Assembly: GCF_019613795.1 (NCBI RefSeq)
Contig: NZ_CP080429.1
Location: 1,083,501 to 1,147,500, forward strand
DNA: 64,000 nucleotides
From: Flavobacterium litorale
Lineage (GTDB): Bacteria > Bacteroidota > Bacteroidia > Flavobacteriales > Flavobacteriaceae
Reading direction: 5' to 3'
Positions within the stretch are counted from its first letter, which is position 1. The number at the start of each line of letters is the position of its first letter. Shown one piece after another: positions 1 through 8,151 of the stretch. A program made the translations under genes and the position numbers. Under the pieces are notes generated by a model. It worked only from the letters and a program-made list of their open reading frames with translations, did no database searches and was not told the origin of the DNA.

Positions 1-2
1 TT

Positions 3-1889
3 AAACAATCGTTTGAAGATTTCGGAATATCGTTTGATAATTACTCGCGTACTTCCTCAAAAATACATCACGATACAGCATCAGCATTTTTTAAGAAGAT
101 GTATGATGATGGTAAGTTTATTGAAGAAGTAACAGAACAATTGTATGATGAGCAAGCCAATCAGTTTCTTGCTGATCGTTTTGTAATGGGTACCTGTCCA
201 AATTGTGGTAACGAAGAGGCGTATGGCGACCAATGCGAGAAATGTGGATCATCATTAAATGCTACCGATTTAATTAACCCAAAATCTACCATTACAGGTT
301 CTAAACCCATAACAAAAAGCACCAAGCATTGGTTTTTACCTTTAAACGAGTACGATACCTTTTTACGTGAGTGGATACTAGGAGAACATAAAAAAGACTG
401 GAAGCCTAACGTTTTAGGTCAGGTAAAATCGTGGTTGGACGATGGGTTGAAACCTCGTGCTGTAACCCGCGACCTCGATTGGGGTATTCCTGTACCTGTA
501 GCGGGTGCAGATGGTAAAGTGCTTTATGTTTGGTTTGATGCACCGCTTGGGTATATATCGTCTACCAAAGAGTGGGCTGAGCGTGAAGGTAAAGATTGGG
601 AATCCTACTGGAAAAGCGATGATACTAAATTGGTACACTTTATTGGGAAGGATAATATAGTATTTCACTGCATTATATTTCCAGCCATGCTAAAAGCAGA
701 AGGCTCTTATATCTTACCCGATAACGTACCTGCCAATGAGTTTTTAAACCTGGAAGGCAAAAAATTATCAACATCTAAAAACTGGGCAGTTTGGCTGCAC
801 GAATATTTAGAGGATTTTCCAGAAAAGCAAGATGTATTGCGTTACACATTAACATCGAACGCACCAGAAACAAAAGACAACGATTTTACTTGGAAAGATT
901 TTCAGGCACGTAATAACAATGAGCTTGTTGCCATATTTGGCAATTTTATTAATAGGGTAGTAGTACTTACTAACAAGTATTACGATGGCATTATACCAGC
1001 ACCCAATACTTATACCGAAGTTGACGAGGCTACACTTGCCGAAATGAAAGCCTATCCTGCGGTTATAGCAAACAGCATAGAGCGTTACCGTTTTAGAGAA
1101 GCGCTTACGGAGTTGATGAACTTAGCCCGATTGGGGAATAAATACTTAGCCGACGAAGAGCCTTGGAAAGTAATTAAACAAGACCCTGAGCGTGTACAAA
1201 CCCAAATGTATGTAGCCCTACAAATAGCAACCGCTTTGGCAGTACTTAGTGAGCCATTTTTACCCTTTACAGCAAACAAGCTAAAAAACATACTTAAACT
1301 GGACGAACGCCCTGAGCCTATTATAACTATGGGTATTGTAGACGAAACATTAAGTGTTAACGATGCTATTCGTGCGCATGTTACCCGTTGGGAAGATGTG
1401 GGTACCACTACCGATTTAATCCCGTCGGGGCATCATATAGGCGCAGCGGAGTTGCTTTTTGCAAAAATTGAAGATGAGGAAATACAAAAGCAAATAGATA
1501 AATTAGAGGCTACAAAAACGGCTAATGCTGCCGAAAACAAGAAAGCTGAACCACAAAAAGAACTAATCACTTTTGAGGATTTCGCTAAAATGGATATCCG
1601 AACAGGTACCATATTGGAGGCAGAAAAAATGCCCAAAGCCAATAAATTATTAATACTTAAAGTAGATACGGGTATTGATGTTCGAACTATAGTAAGCGGT
1701 ATTGCAGCACATTTTAAACCCGAGGCTATAATAGGAAAACGTGTTACCGTATTGGTTAACTTGGCTCCACGTAAATTACGCGGTGTAGAAAGCCAAGGGA
1801 TGATATTAATGACAGAGGATAAACAAGGAAAACTAGTATTTGTAAACCCTGATACTGATGGCGTAGCTAATGGCGAAATGATAAGCTAA
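3..1889 (+). CDS. metG: Methionyl-tRNA synthetase, 5'-truncated by the window edge
   Basis: Charges tRNA-Met with methionine in the cytoplasm. The reading frame is open from base 3, so the start codon and roughly 60 N-terminal residues lie outside the window; 628 codons are visible. Seen: a four-cysteine zinc knuckle (CPNC...CEKC) near 195-248, the class I signature in the form KLSTS near 760-776 (usual KMSKS), the anticodon-binding helical region after it, and a C-terminal Trbp111/EMAP-type tRNA-binding domain from about 1570 ([12 protein letters not shown]). The C-terminal dimerising domain is usual for Bacteroidota MetG. An ATG at 99 is internal and not the start. The gene is followed by a long hairpin with a T-run at 1920-1996. 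Confidence 0.97.
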   Translation, partial: KQSFEDFGISFDNYSRTSSKIHHDTASAFFKKMYDDGKFIEEVTEQLYDEQANQFLADRFVMGTCPNCGNEEAYGDQCEKCGSSLNATDLINPKSTITGSKPITKSTKHWFLPLNEYDTFLREWILGEHKKDWKPNVLGQVKSWLDDGLKPRAVTRDLDWGIPVPVAGADGKVLYVWFDAPLGYISSTKEWAEREGKDWESYWKSDDTKLVHFIGKDNIVFHCIIFPAMLKAEGSYILPDNVPANEFLNLEGKKLSTSKNWAVWLHEYLEDFPEKQDVLRYTLTSNAPETKDNDFTWKDFQARNNNELVAIFGNFINRVVVLTNKYYDGIIPAPNTYTEVDEATLAEMKAYPAVIANSIERYRFREALTELMNLARLGNKYLADEEPWKVIKQDPERVQTQMYVALQIATALAVLSEPFLPFTANKLKNILKLDERPEPIITMGIVDETLSVNDAIRAHVTRWEDVGTTTDLIPSGHHIGAAELLFAKIEDEEIQKQIDKLEATKTANAAENKKAEPQKELITFEDFAKMDIRTGTILEAEKMPKANKLLILKVDTGIDVRTIVSGIAAHFKPEAIIGKRVTVLVNLAPRKLRGVESQGMILMTEDKQGKLVFVNPDTDGVANGEMIS

Positions 1890-1919
1890 ACAACAATACA
1901 ATAATAACCATTGTAAACT

Positions 1920-1996
1920 TTGCCATTACAAGTGAGCGTATTAGTAGCAGCCATGTTGCTGTGCTATAATTAGCCCATTTGTAGTGGTAATTTTTT
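1920..1996 (+). terminator. Long imperfect hairpin with T-run after metG
   Basis: Bases 1920-1937 pair with 1973-1990 over 18 positions allowing G-U pairs and one mismatch. An inner stem (AGCAGC with GTTGCT) caps it, and TTTTTT follows. This fits a rho-independent terminator for metG, though about 70 nt is long for one. A small structured RNA or a miniature inverted repeat element is an alternative. Confidence 0.55.
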
Positions 1997-2017
1997 ATAC
2001 CATAATTAATTTAAAAT

Positions 2018-2647
2018 ATGTATACTAAACTTAATATAGATGAATGGGCACGCCGTGAACATTTTGAGTTTTTTAAAAAGTTTGAAGAACCCTTTTTCGG
2101 AACGGTTGCTAATATAGATGTTACCCATGCCTATGCAAATGCTAAGGAGTATAACTTTTCGTTCTATCTTTACTATTTGCATAAGATTATAACTACCGTT
2201 AACGAAATCGAGGCATTTCGGTACCGAATCTCTAACGATGAGGTACTCATTTACGATAGTATAGATGCATCACCTACTGTAATGCGCGATGATAACACTT
2301 TCGGATTCTCACTGTTCACTTTTCATCCTAATTTTAAAATATTTCAAGAAAAAGCTAAAGAAGAAATAATTAGAGTCCAAAACACACCAGGCTTATTTAC
2401 GAGGTCTTTTAATACCGATAATATTATCCATTTTTCAGCACTGCCATGGGTTAATTTTACCTCGCTTTCTCATGCGCGTAGTTTTACTTTTCCCGATAGT
2501 TGTCCTAAAATATCTGTAGGTAAAATAACAGAATCTAATAGATATAAAACAATGCCAGTATCGGTAAATGCACACCATGCGCTTATGGATGGCTACCATG
2601 TTGGGCAATTTTTTGAATTGCTACAGCAAAATTTAAATGAAGTTTAG
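2018..2647 (+). CDS. Chloramphenicol acetyltransferase-family protein
   Basis: A 209-residue single-domain acyltransferase of the CAT trimer family, close to the family's usual length of about 215. The C-terminal HHALMDG block at residues 186-192 matches the catalytic HHxxxDG motif, where the histidine removes the proton from the acceptor hydroxyl. The N-terminus (Y-x-K-L-N-I-D-x-W-x-R-x-x-H-F-x-F) is also typical. Such genes are common on flavobacterial chromosomes and may or may not confer chloramphenicol resistance; the true acceptor cannot be told from sequence. It follows metG in the same direction after a hairpin, so it probably has its own promoter. There are no signs of mobile DNA around it. 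Confidence 0.88.
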   Translation: MYTKLNIDEWARREHFEFFKKFEEPFFGTVANIDVTHAYANAKEYNFSFYLYYLHKIITTVNEIEAFRYRISNDEVLIYDSIDASPTVMRDDNTFGFSLFTFHPNFKIFQEKAKEEIIRVQNTPGLFTRSFNTDNIIHFSALPWVNFTSLSHARSFTFPDSCPKISVGKITESNRYKTMPVSVNAHHALMDGYHVGQFFELLQQNLNEV

Positions 2648-2691
2648 GGAGGGGTAGTATTTAGTTTGCAGATATTCCTATAAAGTAAGAA

Positions 2692-2709
2692 CCCCGGTTT
2701 GCACCGGGG
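2692..2709. terminator. GC-rich hairpin
   Basis: A seven-base perfect stem CCCCGGT/ACCGGGG with a 4-nt loop. No clean T-run follows on either strand. It is probably the old terminator of the minus-strand relic, and may now act for the CAT-like gene on plus. Confidence 0.5.
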
Positions 2710-2712
2710 ATC

Positions 2713-2735
2713 CATCCAACTAAAAAATTACTAAA
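2713..2735 (-). repeat. T9SS gene trailer repeat, copy 1
   Basis: CATCCAACTAAAAAATTACTAAA (read on plus) recurs exactly at 3083-3105. On the minus strand each copy sits just after a decayed gene end and just before a hairpin, so it looks like a duplicated 3' untranslated segment. Confidence 0.8.
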
Positions 2736-2748
2736 CAATTACGATAGA

Positions 2749-2850
2749 CTAATCCACCATAATTTTCTTCGAAATTATTTAAAGCTATTTATAGCTTTAA
2801 GATAATTACCTGTTGTTACTATATATAGAACGCTAGACTTCAATTTTTAC
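2749..2850 (-). pseudogene. Relic of a T9SS C-terminal sorting domain
   Basis: Read on the minus strand, one frame gives LKSSVLYIVTTGNYL-KAINSFK (about 2850 to 2778). A one-base shift then continues as IISKKIMVD and stop TAG at 2749. This resembles the last 30 residues of type A sorting domains (LKSGVYIV...SKKIMV) and closely matches the end of the intact neighbour (VVSKKIMVN). In-frame stops upstream show that the rest of the gene is gone. It is probably the 3' remnant of a paralogue lost by deletion. Confidence 0.55.
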
Positions 2851-3050
2851 AACAGAACATTAATAATTGATAAATCATAATTTAAATCTATCACATATTG
2901 CAAAATGTTCGTTATTGTGTAGCAAATATACTACTACTTTTTTAAAAAAGTGCACTAGTCAATAAAAATAACGTATTTATTTTTATACTATTGTTAATCA
3001 AAATAGTATTCTGCTGCTAAATAACCCCGCTGGATTATAATAACGTAAAA

Positions 3051-3077
3051 TCTCCCAATAGTATAACCACTGGGAGA
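3051..3077. terminator. Hairpin next to trailer copy 2
   Basis: TCTCCCA (3051-3057) pairs with TGGGAGA (3071-3077). Placed after trailer copy 2 on the minus strand and followed by TTTTACG, it parallels the hairpin at 2692-2709. Confidence 0.5.
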
Positions 3078-3082
3078 CCTTA

Positions 3083-3105
3083 CATCCAACTAAAAAATTA
3101 CTAAA
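3083..3105 (-). repeat. T9SS gene trailer repeat, copy 2
   Basis: Exact copy of the 23-nt segment at 2713-2735. The 30 bases on its gene side (about 3106-3135) also align with the end of the relic at 2749, with substitutions and one gap. The duplication therefore included coding sequence. Confidence 0.8.
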
Positions 3106-3193
3106 ACTTATAATGACCTGAATCATTATAATTATCGTGTAAGCTTTAACTTTAATGAGCTAAGAGAAAAAGCTATTTACAGGAATATTTTTT

Positions 3194-3223
3194 AAAGTTC
3201 CGCTGTTTTATCAGCGGAACTTT
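3194..3223 (-). terminator. Terminator of the 1405-aa T9SS gene
   Basis: A 12-bp perfect stem (AAAGTTCCGCTG with CAGCGGAACTTT) begins about 14 nt after the stop codon of the minus-strand gene. Confidence 0.75.
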
Positions 3224-3236
3224 TATTGGTTTACAA

Positions 3237-6200
3237 TTAGTTTACCATAATTTTTTTAGAAACAACTTGGTTGTTTTCAAGTGTTATCATAACTATAGCT
3301 ACTTGTTGTTGTATGTTTAGTGTTGTAGTAAACTCAGTACTATCTACTTTAGTGTTTTGGTATATTACTTTACCAAGTAGGTCATATATTACTACAGACT
3401 CCATGTTTTGTGTAGCGTTTACAGATAATTGTTTATTGTTTTGGAATACTACAACATCATCCTTAGTAAGTTGTGGTACTTCTGTACTAAGTACTTCGGT
3501 AGTGTAAACAATCTCAAATCTGTTGTCGAATGTACCTATTTCAGAGTCAAAAGTATAATCGCTACTTGTAAGTTCGTGTGTAGTATTAGTTACTCTATCA
3601 ATAAGGTATATGGATTGTCCTTCTTCAAATATACCATCCATGTGGTCTATCGTAATCTTAAAACTACCAGCTATTTCTGTTTCAAACCCTACTCTTACAC
3701 TTGCGTTAGCGTCGAATGCTTTTCTCGACTGGATTGCAAGGTTTATATTCTCTTCTTCGGTAGCACCTTCTAGTATTGTGTATAAGCTAACACCACCATC
3801 AAGGAACGATCTACCATCATATCCGTTATCATACCCATCTGTAGTTAGGCTAGAGTGTGCTACAAGCATTTGAGAGAATGTAGACTCATCTTCTGTTACT
3901 ACATTAATCCAGTAACGGCTTGTTGAGTTAGTAGTTGTTACCTGAGCTGTAGTTTCTTGCTGTGAACGGAAGAAGTTGTCATAGTTAGTGTCCTCACGCA
4001 TGTTGTTTCTAAATACAAGGTCGTTATCATTTAATGCTCTTACAAAAAATCCTTGTCCAGTATTTAGCACTCCTTCTTCTATAATACTAAATGGGTCAGC
4101 TATCAAATCGTTTCCGCCATCTCCGTTTACACCGCCACCACCTGGTGCATCGTTAGCAACATAACCTAACTTGTTCATTACACAGTATGTTGTTTTTGTT
4201 GCATCGTTTGTTTTTCTCCAAACCCATATCGTACCGTCAATAGTATCAATATTTCCATCAATAAATTTAGTTATGTTTATTGGTGATGGGTATGGGTTAC
4301 CTACTATGTTATAGCTTTGGTCTCCGTTGCTGTGTTCCATAGCTACTCTAACGTTTCCGTTGTTAGGCGTGCCTTCAAATTCTCCGTTGTATACTGTTGG
4401 TACAGTATCAGAATGATTGTTAGCTACACGTATTAAGTATCCTTTACCTTTATCAAAAGTTGTACTTGCAGGGTCAGTTATTGAGAAGAATAAATTATCT
4501 GCAGTAGCAAAGCTGTAAAAACGGTTTGTTATTGTTTGTGGTGAAAAGTCTAATAATGTTTGAGTACCTGCTACTGGTGATGACCATATAGTGTAGTCAA
4601 GTCTTTTAATCTTAGAACTGTTTCTCTTTATCGTAACAGTACCGTCGTTTTGTACGTTTTCTATTTGTATTAAGTTACAGCTGCTTTCAAATGTAAGTGA
4701 CGAACCTTCTTCTACGCTAACAATATTTGTAACAATTGCATCTGAATTATTTTCGAAAACTACGTTAGCACCATCTATTACAAATATAGAACAAGCATAT
4801 AGTGTACTTCCATTTTGGGTGTAATCTCCTGAGAAAATTACATCCGTATCAGCTGTTGGACTACCACCAACCCATGCTGTACCATTCCAAGTAACACTAC
4901 TATCGCAGTATATACCTTCTCCTGTTTCGGGTTCTGGTGCCACAATAGGTCCAAACTCATCAGCACCCATATCTGGGGTAGTAGTATTTCTTAACTGCCC
5001 GTCGATATCTTTAACTACATCTGCTAAAGGCGTACCTAAGTTATTAAAGCTATCATTGTTTGATGGGTCTAAGTGTAGGTCTGAAGCTGATACAAATACT
5101 GGTGACTCGTTTATTGAATTAGTGTCTTTTCCTGATGCTGATTGCCATCCTGATAATGTAGTCTGGTATCCAGAATCGTTAGCAAACGTTGGGTTATTAC
5201 CTGTATAGCCTATCTTGTCTGCTGAAAATAAATTGTTATAATCTAGGTAAGAGAACATCGACATATCACCGTCAACCAAAATACTACATCTACGTGTATT
5301 TGTGTTGGTTTGGTTGTTTACAAAAATATTGTTTCTAACATCTAAGTTAACTCCTGATGATACACGAAGTGCTGCAGAGTATCCTTGTCCATTACCACTT
5401 TGAGCAGTATTTAACACTACAGTATTGTGGTATATTTTATAATCTCCGCCATCTAATACAGAGATACCATAACCATTACCCGTAAGCCCACCGTTATTGT
5501 TTCCTGCCACGTTTAGTACAAAGTTGTTAGCAACTAATATATTGCTGTTATTGTTTGTAGAGGCTAAAATGATACCTGCAAAACTGTTAGCATCTGTTGT
5601 TAACTTCGTAAAGTCTTTCATATCATTTTTAAGGATAAATCCATTTGTTGTGTTATTTTCAACGTAGATTCCTGATGATATTAAATTGCCAGAGTTGTTG
5701 TCACGATATAGGTTGTATATAAAGTTTTCAGTAAATTCAAATCCATTTACATTTGATAAATATGTAGGCTGAATTATTGTTTCAGTATTATTTTCAACAC
5801 CTAAATCGTTTTGGTGAATTACTACTCCTGTTGTTCTTGGGCTACTACCTCCATTAATGTAAACACCTTGTTTTACATTTGTAAAATCGTTGTTAGTAAC
5901 GTTTATATTAGCATTGTTAGCCGTTGCTGCAGCATTCGTAGGAGTATTGCTATCAATATCAATTCCATTACTAGAATTAATTGAATTTCCTCCTGAATAT
6001 ACACCAAAAGTGAAGCGACCAGAACTATTCTTATTTGCTTGTCTTATGTTGCAATATTTGATTACGTTGTTTTTTGCACCATTCGATCCATTCGAAGCAA
6101 TCCAAATAACAGCTCTATCTACATAATCAACGTCATCTTTGTTATTTATAGTAAGATTTCGGGTAGTTCCGTTTGTTTGGTTGCTTCCATCAAAGATGAT

Positions 6201-7454
6201 ATTGTCAGCACCATTAAGTTTAAAAACTGCAGGTACTCCTGTGTAACCATTAATATTATTTGATTCTACGCTAGCATTTACACCAGTATTTGGCTTAAAT
6301 GTGACAGTGTTTACGGCAGAGCTTCCTGAATAGCTGTTTATTGTTATAGGGAATACTTCTCCTGAATCGTTATTGTAAAGTGCATCGTTAAGTAAAAAAG
6401 TTACTGGACCCGATACGCCGTTAGCATTAAGGTGCTCTACTGCTGATGTTATAGTAGAGAAGTGCCCGTTATTACCTACGTAATATGTTCCGTTTAATGG
6501 ACCTACTGGTGTAGTTCCTTGTACTGCTACAGTTACAGTAGCTGTATCGTTCGGATCAGTACCATTACCAATGGTATAAGTGAAAGAATCGTTACCAGCA
6601 TATCCAGATGATGGAGTATAAGTAATAGTGTTGTCTCCGTTAACTTGCGCAGTACCGTTTGAAGCAGGGCTTGCTAGTGTGATGTAATTAATAGCACTAT
6701 TACCAGCTATGTCGTTATTTAAAACATCAAATACACCACTATTATTTATATTAACAGAGTAGCTATCATCTACAGCTGTTAATGTGCTACTATAATTAGA
6801 GATAACACCATATATAGCTGGCCCTACACTGTTAGCATTGGCTACATTGTTTTGTTGGTTGTTATGTACTAAAAACCATTTGTTATTGTTCTGTTTAACT
6901 TTGTAGCCATAAATTCTAATGTATAAAGTTTCTCCAGCCAATACTTGATAATTGCTAGGAAATGTAAGGCTTACATTTTTTTGGATATTGTTACTATTAG
7001 CATTAGTAACGGTAGTTAATACAGAAGCAGTATAAAAACTATTGTCTGAAGGTGTTCCTGTAGAAGACTTTTGGTAAACAACTTTAAAATGTTTGCAGTA
7101 GCCCTTATAGTCGAATTCTAGATTTTTTACTTCGATCTGTTTTCCACTATTTGCTGTTAGAGTAAATTCAAAGTACTTATTGTAGTTAGGATTATTTGAA
7201 TGATCCCATCCTGTTCCTCTGAATCCAGTGTAATATTCGCCAGAGTTAAAAGATATTCCTGAACCTGAAGCGTTTCCAGCTGTAATATCTCCATTGGAGG
7301 TTAATGATCCTGACGATGAGTTGTAATACATCGGTTGAGTTGAAGGATTACTCCAGTTAATTCGGGTTCCTTCCCATCTTACAAGTAGTTCTGAAGCGTT
7401 TTGTGCAAAGCCAATAATAGGCAATAGCATGAGTAAAAGTAGTGACTTTTTCAT
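3237..7454 (-). CDS. Large T9SS-secreted beta-helix protein
   Basis: A 1405-residue exported protein. Seen in order: a signal peptide (residues 1-17, ending GFA-Q), an N-terminal beta-rich module, one cadherin/VCBS-like Ig domain (about 224-310, AVDDSYSV...YTIGNG), a long Asn-rich right-handed parallel beta-helix (about 320-830), and a flavobacterial module with the YNIVGNPYPSPI block. A type A T9SS sorting domain (about 1325-1405) ends SKKIMVN. It should cross the outer membrane through the T9SS and end up at the cell surface or outside. The beta-helix suggests polysaccharide binding or cleavage, or adhesion, but no catalytic motif was recognised. It is monocistronic, with a TACTTTTG -7 box upstream. 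Related gene relics lie directly downstream. Confidence 0.9.
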   Translation of the reverse strand: MKKSLLLLMLLPIIGFAQNASELLVRWEGTRINWSNPSTQPMYYNSSSGSLTSNGDITAGNASGSGISFNSGEYYTGFRGTGWDHSNNPNYNKYFEFTLTANSGKQIEVKNLEFDYKGYCKHFKVVYQKSSTGTPSDNSFYTASVLTTVTNANSNNIQKNVSLTFPSNYQVLAGETLYIRIYGYKVKQNNNKWFLVHNNQQNNVANANSVGPAIYGVISNYSSTLTAVDDSYSVNINNSGVFDVLNNDIAGNSAINYITLASPASNGTAQVNGDNTITYTPSSGYAGNDSFTYTIGNGTDPNDTATVTVAVQGTTPVGPLNGTYYVGNNGHFSTITSAVEHLNANGVSGPVTFLLNDALYNNDSGEVFPITINSYSGSSAVNTVTFKPNTGVNASVESNNINGYTGVPAVFKLNGADNIIFDGSNQTNGTTRNLTINNKDDVDYVDRAVIWIASNGSNGAKNNVIKYCNIRQANKNSSGRFTFGVYSGGNSINSSNGIDIDSNTPTNAAATANNANINVTNNDFTNVKQGVYINGGSSPRTTGVVIHQNDLGVENNTETIIQPTYLSNVNGFEFTENFIYNLYRDNNSGNLISSGIYVENNTTNGFILKNDMKDFTKLTTDANSFAGIILASTNNNSNILVANNFVLNVAGNNNGGLTGNGYGISVLDGGDYKIYHNTVVLNTAQSGNGQGYSAALRVSSGVNLDVRNNIFVNNQTNTNTRRCSILVDGDMSMFSYLDYNNLFSADKIGYTGNNPTFANDSGYQTTLSGWQSASGKDTNSINESPVFVSASDLHLDPSNNDSFNNLGTPLADVVKDIDGQLRNTTTPDMGADEFGPIVAPEPETGEGIYCDSSVTWNGTAWVGGSPTADTDVIFSGDYTQNGSTLYACSIFVIDGANVVFENNSDAIVTNIVSVEEGSSLTFESSCNLIQIENVQNDGTVTIKRNSSKIKRLDYTIWSSPVAGTQTLLDFSPQTITNRFYSFATADNLFFSITDPASTTFDKGKGYLIRVANNHSDTVPTVYNGEFEGTPNNGNVRVAMEHSNGDQSYNIVGNPYPSPINITKFIDGNIDTIDGTIWVWRKTNDATKTTYCVMNKLGYVANDAPGGGGVNGDGGNDLIADPFSIIEEGVLNTGQGFFVRALNDNDLVFRNNMREDTNYDNFFRSQQETTAQVTTTNSTSRYWINVVTEDESTFSQMLVAHSSLTTDGYDNGYDGRSFLDGGVSLYTILEGATEEENINLAIQSRKAFDANASVRVGFETEIAGSFKITIDHMDGIFEEGQSIYLIDRVTNTTHELTSSDYTFDSEIGTFDNRFEIVYTTEVLSTEVPQLTKDDVVVFQNNKQLSVNATQNMESVVIYDLLGKVIYQNTKVDSTEFTTTLNIQQQVAIVMITLENNQVVSKKIMVN

Positions 7455-7516
7455 TCTAGTAATTAATTTAAATTTAGGTAGTTATGGGGGGCATAACTAT
7501 TTTTTGGTTGCGTTTG

Positions 7517-7524
7517 CAAAAGTA
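7517..7524 (-). promoter_or_regulatory. Candidate -7 box of the T9SS gene
   Basis: On the minus strand this reads TACTTTTG, an exact TAnnTTTG, 63 nt before the ATG. No TTG was found 17-19 nt further up. Confidence 0.5.
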
Positions 7525-8028
7525 TGACATTTAATTTGAATGTTAAAAATTTTAAATGTTAAAATTTGCTTTATTTTTAAATGTTATTTTGTTTATTTTA
7601 TGCTTCTTAAAAAGCTAATATTTAATTATTTATGTAATATTTGTTGTTTTTTTAATGATGTTTTAATTTTGTTCTGAAACCTTTGTTAATATATTTGGAA
7701 AAAGCAACATGTTTATGGTTGTTAAATCCTTCTTAAAATCCATTTAATTTATTGTGCTTGGTTTCAAATACACTGCAAATGTATACCGCTTTATATTATT
7801 GTTTTTTAATTTCTGATACTATTGTTATATAGTGATATAGATTTTTCTTATCCCTCTTATTCAATCTCTAATTTTCACTTTACAAAGTAAACGAACACTT
7901 GGTTAAATAATATCAAACATATTATAGACAAACTATAGACAAAACGTATTTTATAACTCATCTACAGGTCAAATTTACGTAGCAATAGTGGTTTTGGTTT
8001 TGGTTTTCGATAATTACTATTTATGTGT

Positions 8029-8101
8029 CGTTCAACGGTAATTTTTTGCCGTTTAACGGTAATAGGTGCATTTTAACGGTAATAGGTGCATTTTAACGGT
8101 A
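8029..8101. repeat. 20-bp tandem repeat with AACGGTA core
   Basis: The core AACGGTA recurs at 8034, 8055, 8075 and 8095, spacing 21, 20 and 20. Two adjacent 20-bp units (8061-8080 and 8081-8100) are identical. The second site, CCGTTTAACGG at about 8049-8059, is a near-perfect palindrome. Spacing of two helical turns would place the sites on one face of the DNA, as in a regulator array. Whether it acts on the T9SS gene 575 bp away or is only a slippage repeat is unknown. Confidence 0.75.
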
Positions 8102-8151
8102 AAAAGAAGATTATAAACTTGGTTTTTTGCTTTGTGGCTTAATTCGTGAAA

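Larger units (their letters stand above)
2648..3236. other. 589-bp intergenic region with decayed T9SS gene ends and hairpins
   Basis: No intact gene. On the minus strand there is a frameshifted relic of a T9SS sorting domain (2749-2850) and a second, more diverged 3' end (about 3100-3150). Each is followed by the same 23-nt trailer and then a hairpin. A TATATTTG box on the minus strand at 2923-2930 could be a left-over promoter. The hairpin at 3194-3223 belongs to the gene that ends at 3237. Confidence 0.6.
7455..8151. other. 697-bp AT-rich intergenic region
   Basis: Very AT-rich between two minus-strand genes. It contains the promoter of the T9SS gene at its left end and a tandem repeat with near-palindromic cores at 8029-8101. 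No credible coding sequence or RNA gene was seen in the rest. Confidence 0.7.

Noticed and set aside
8029-8101. CRISPR array
   Set aside because: Units are 20 bp and directly adjacent, with no unique spacers and no cas genes.
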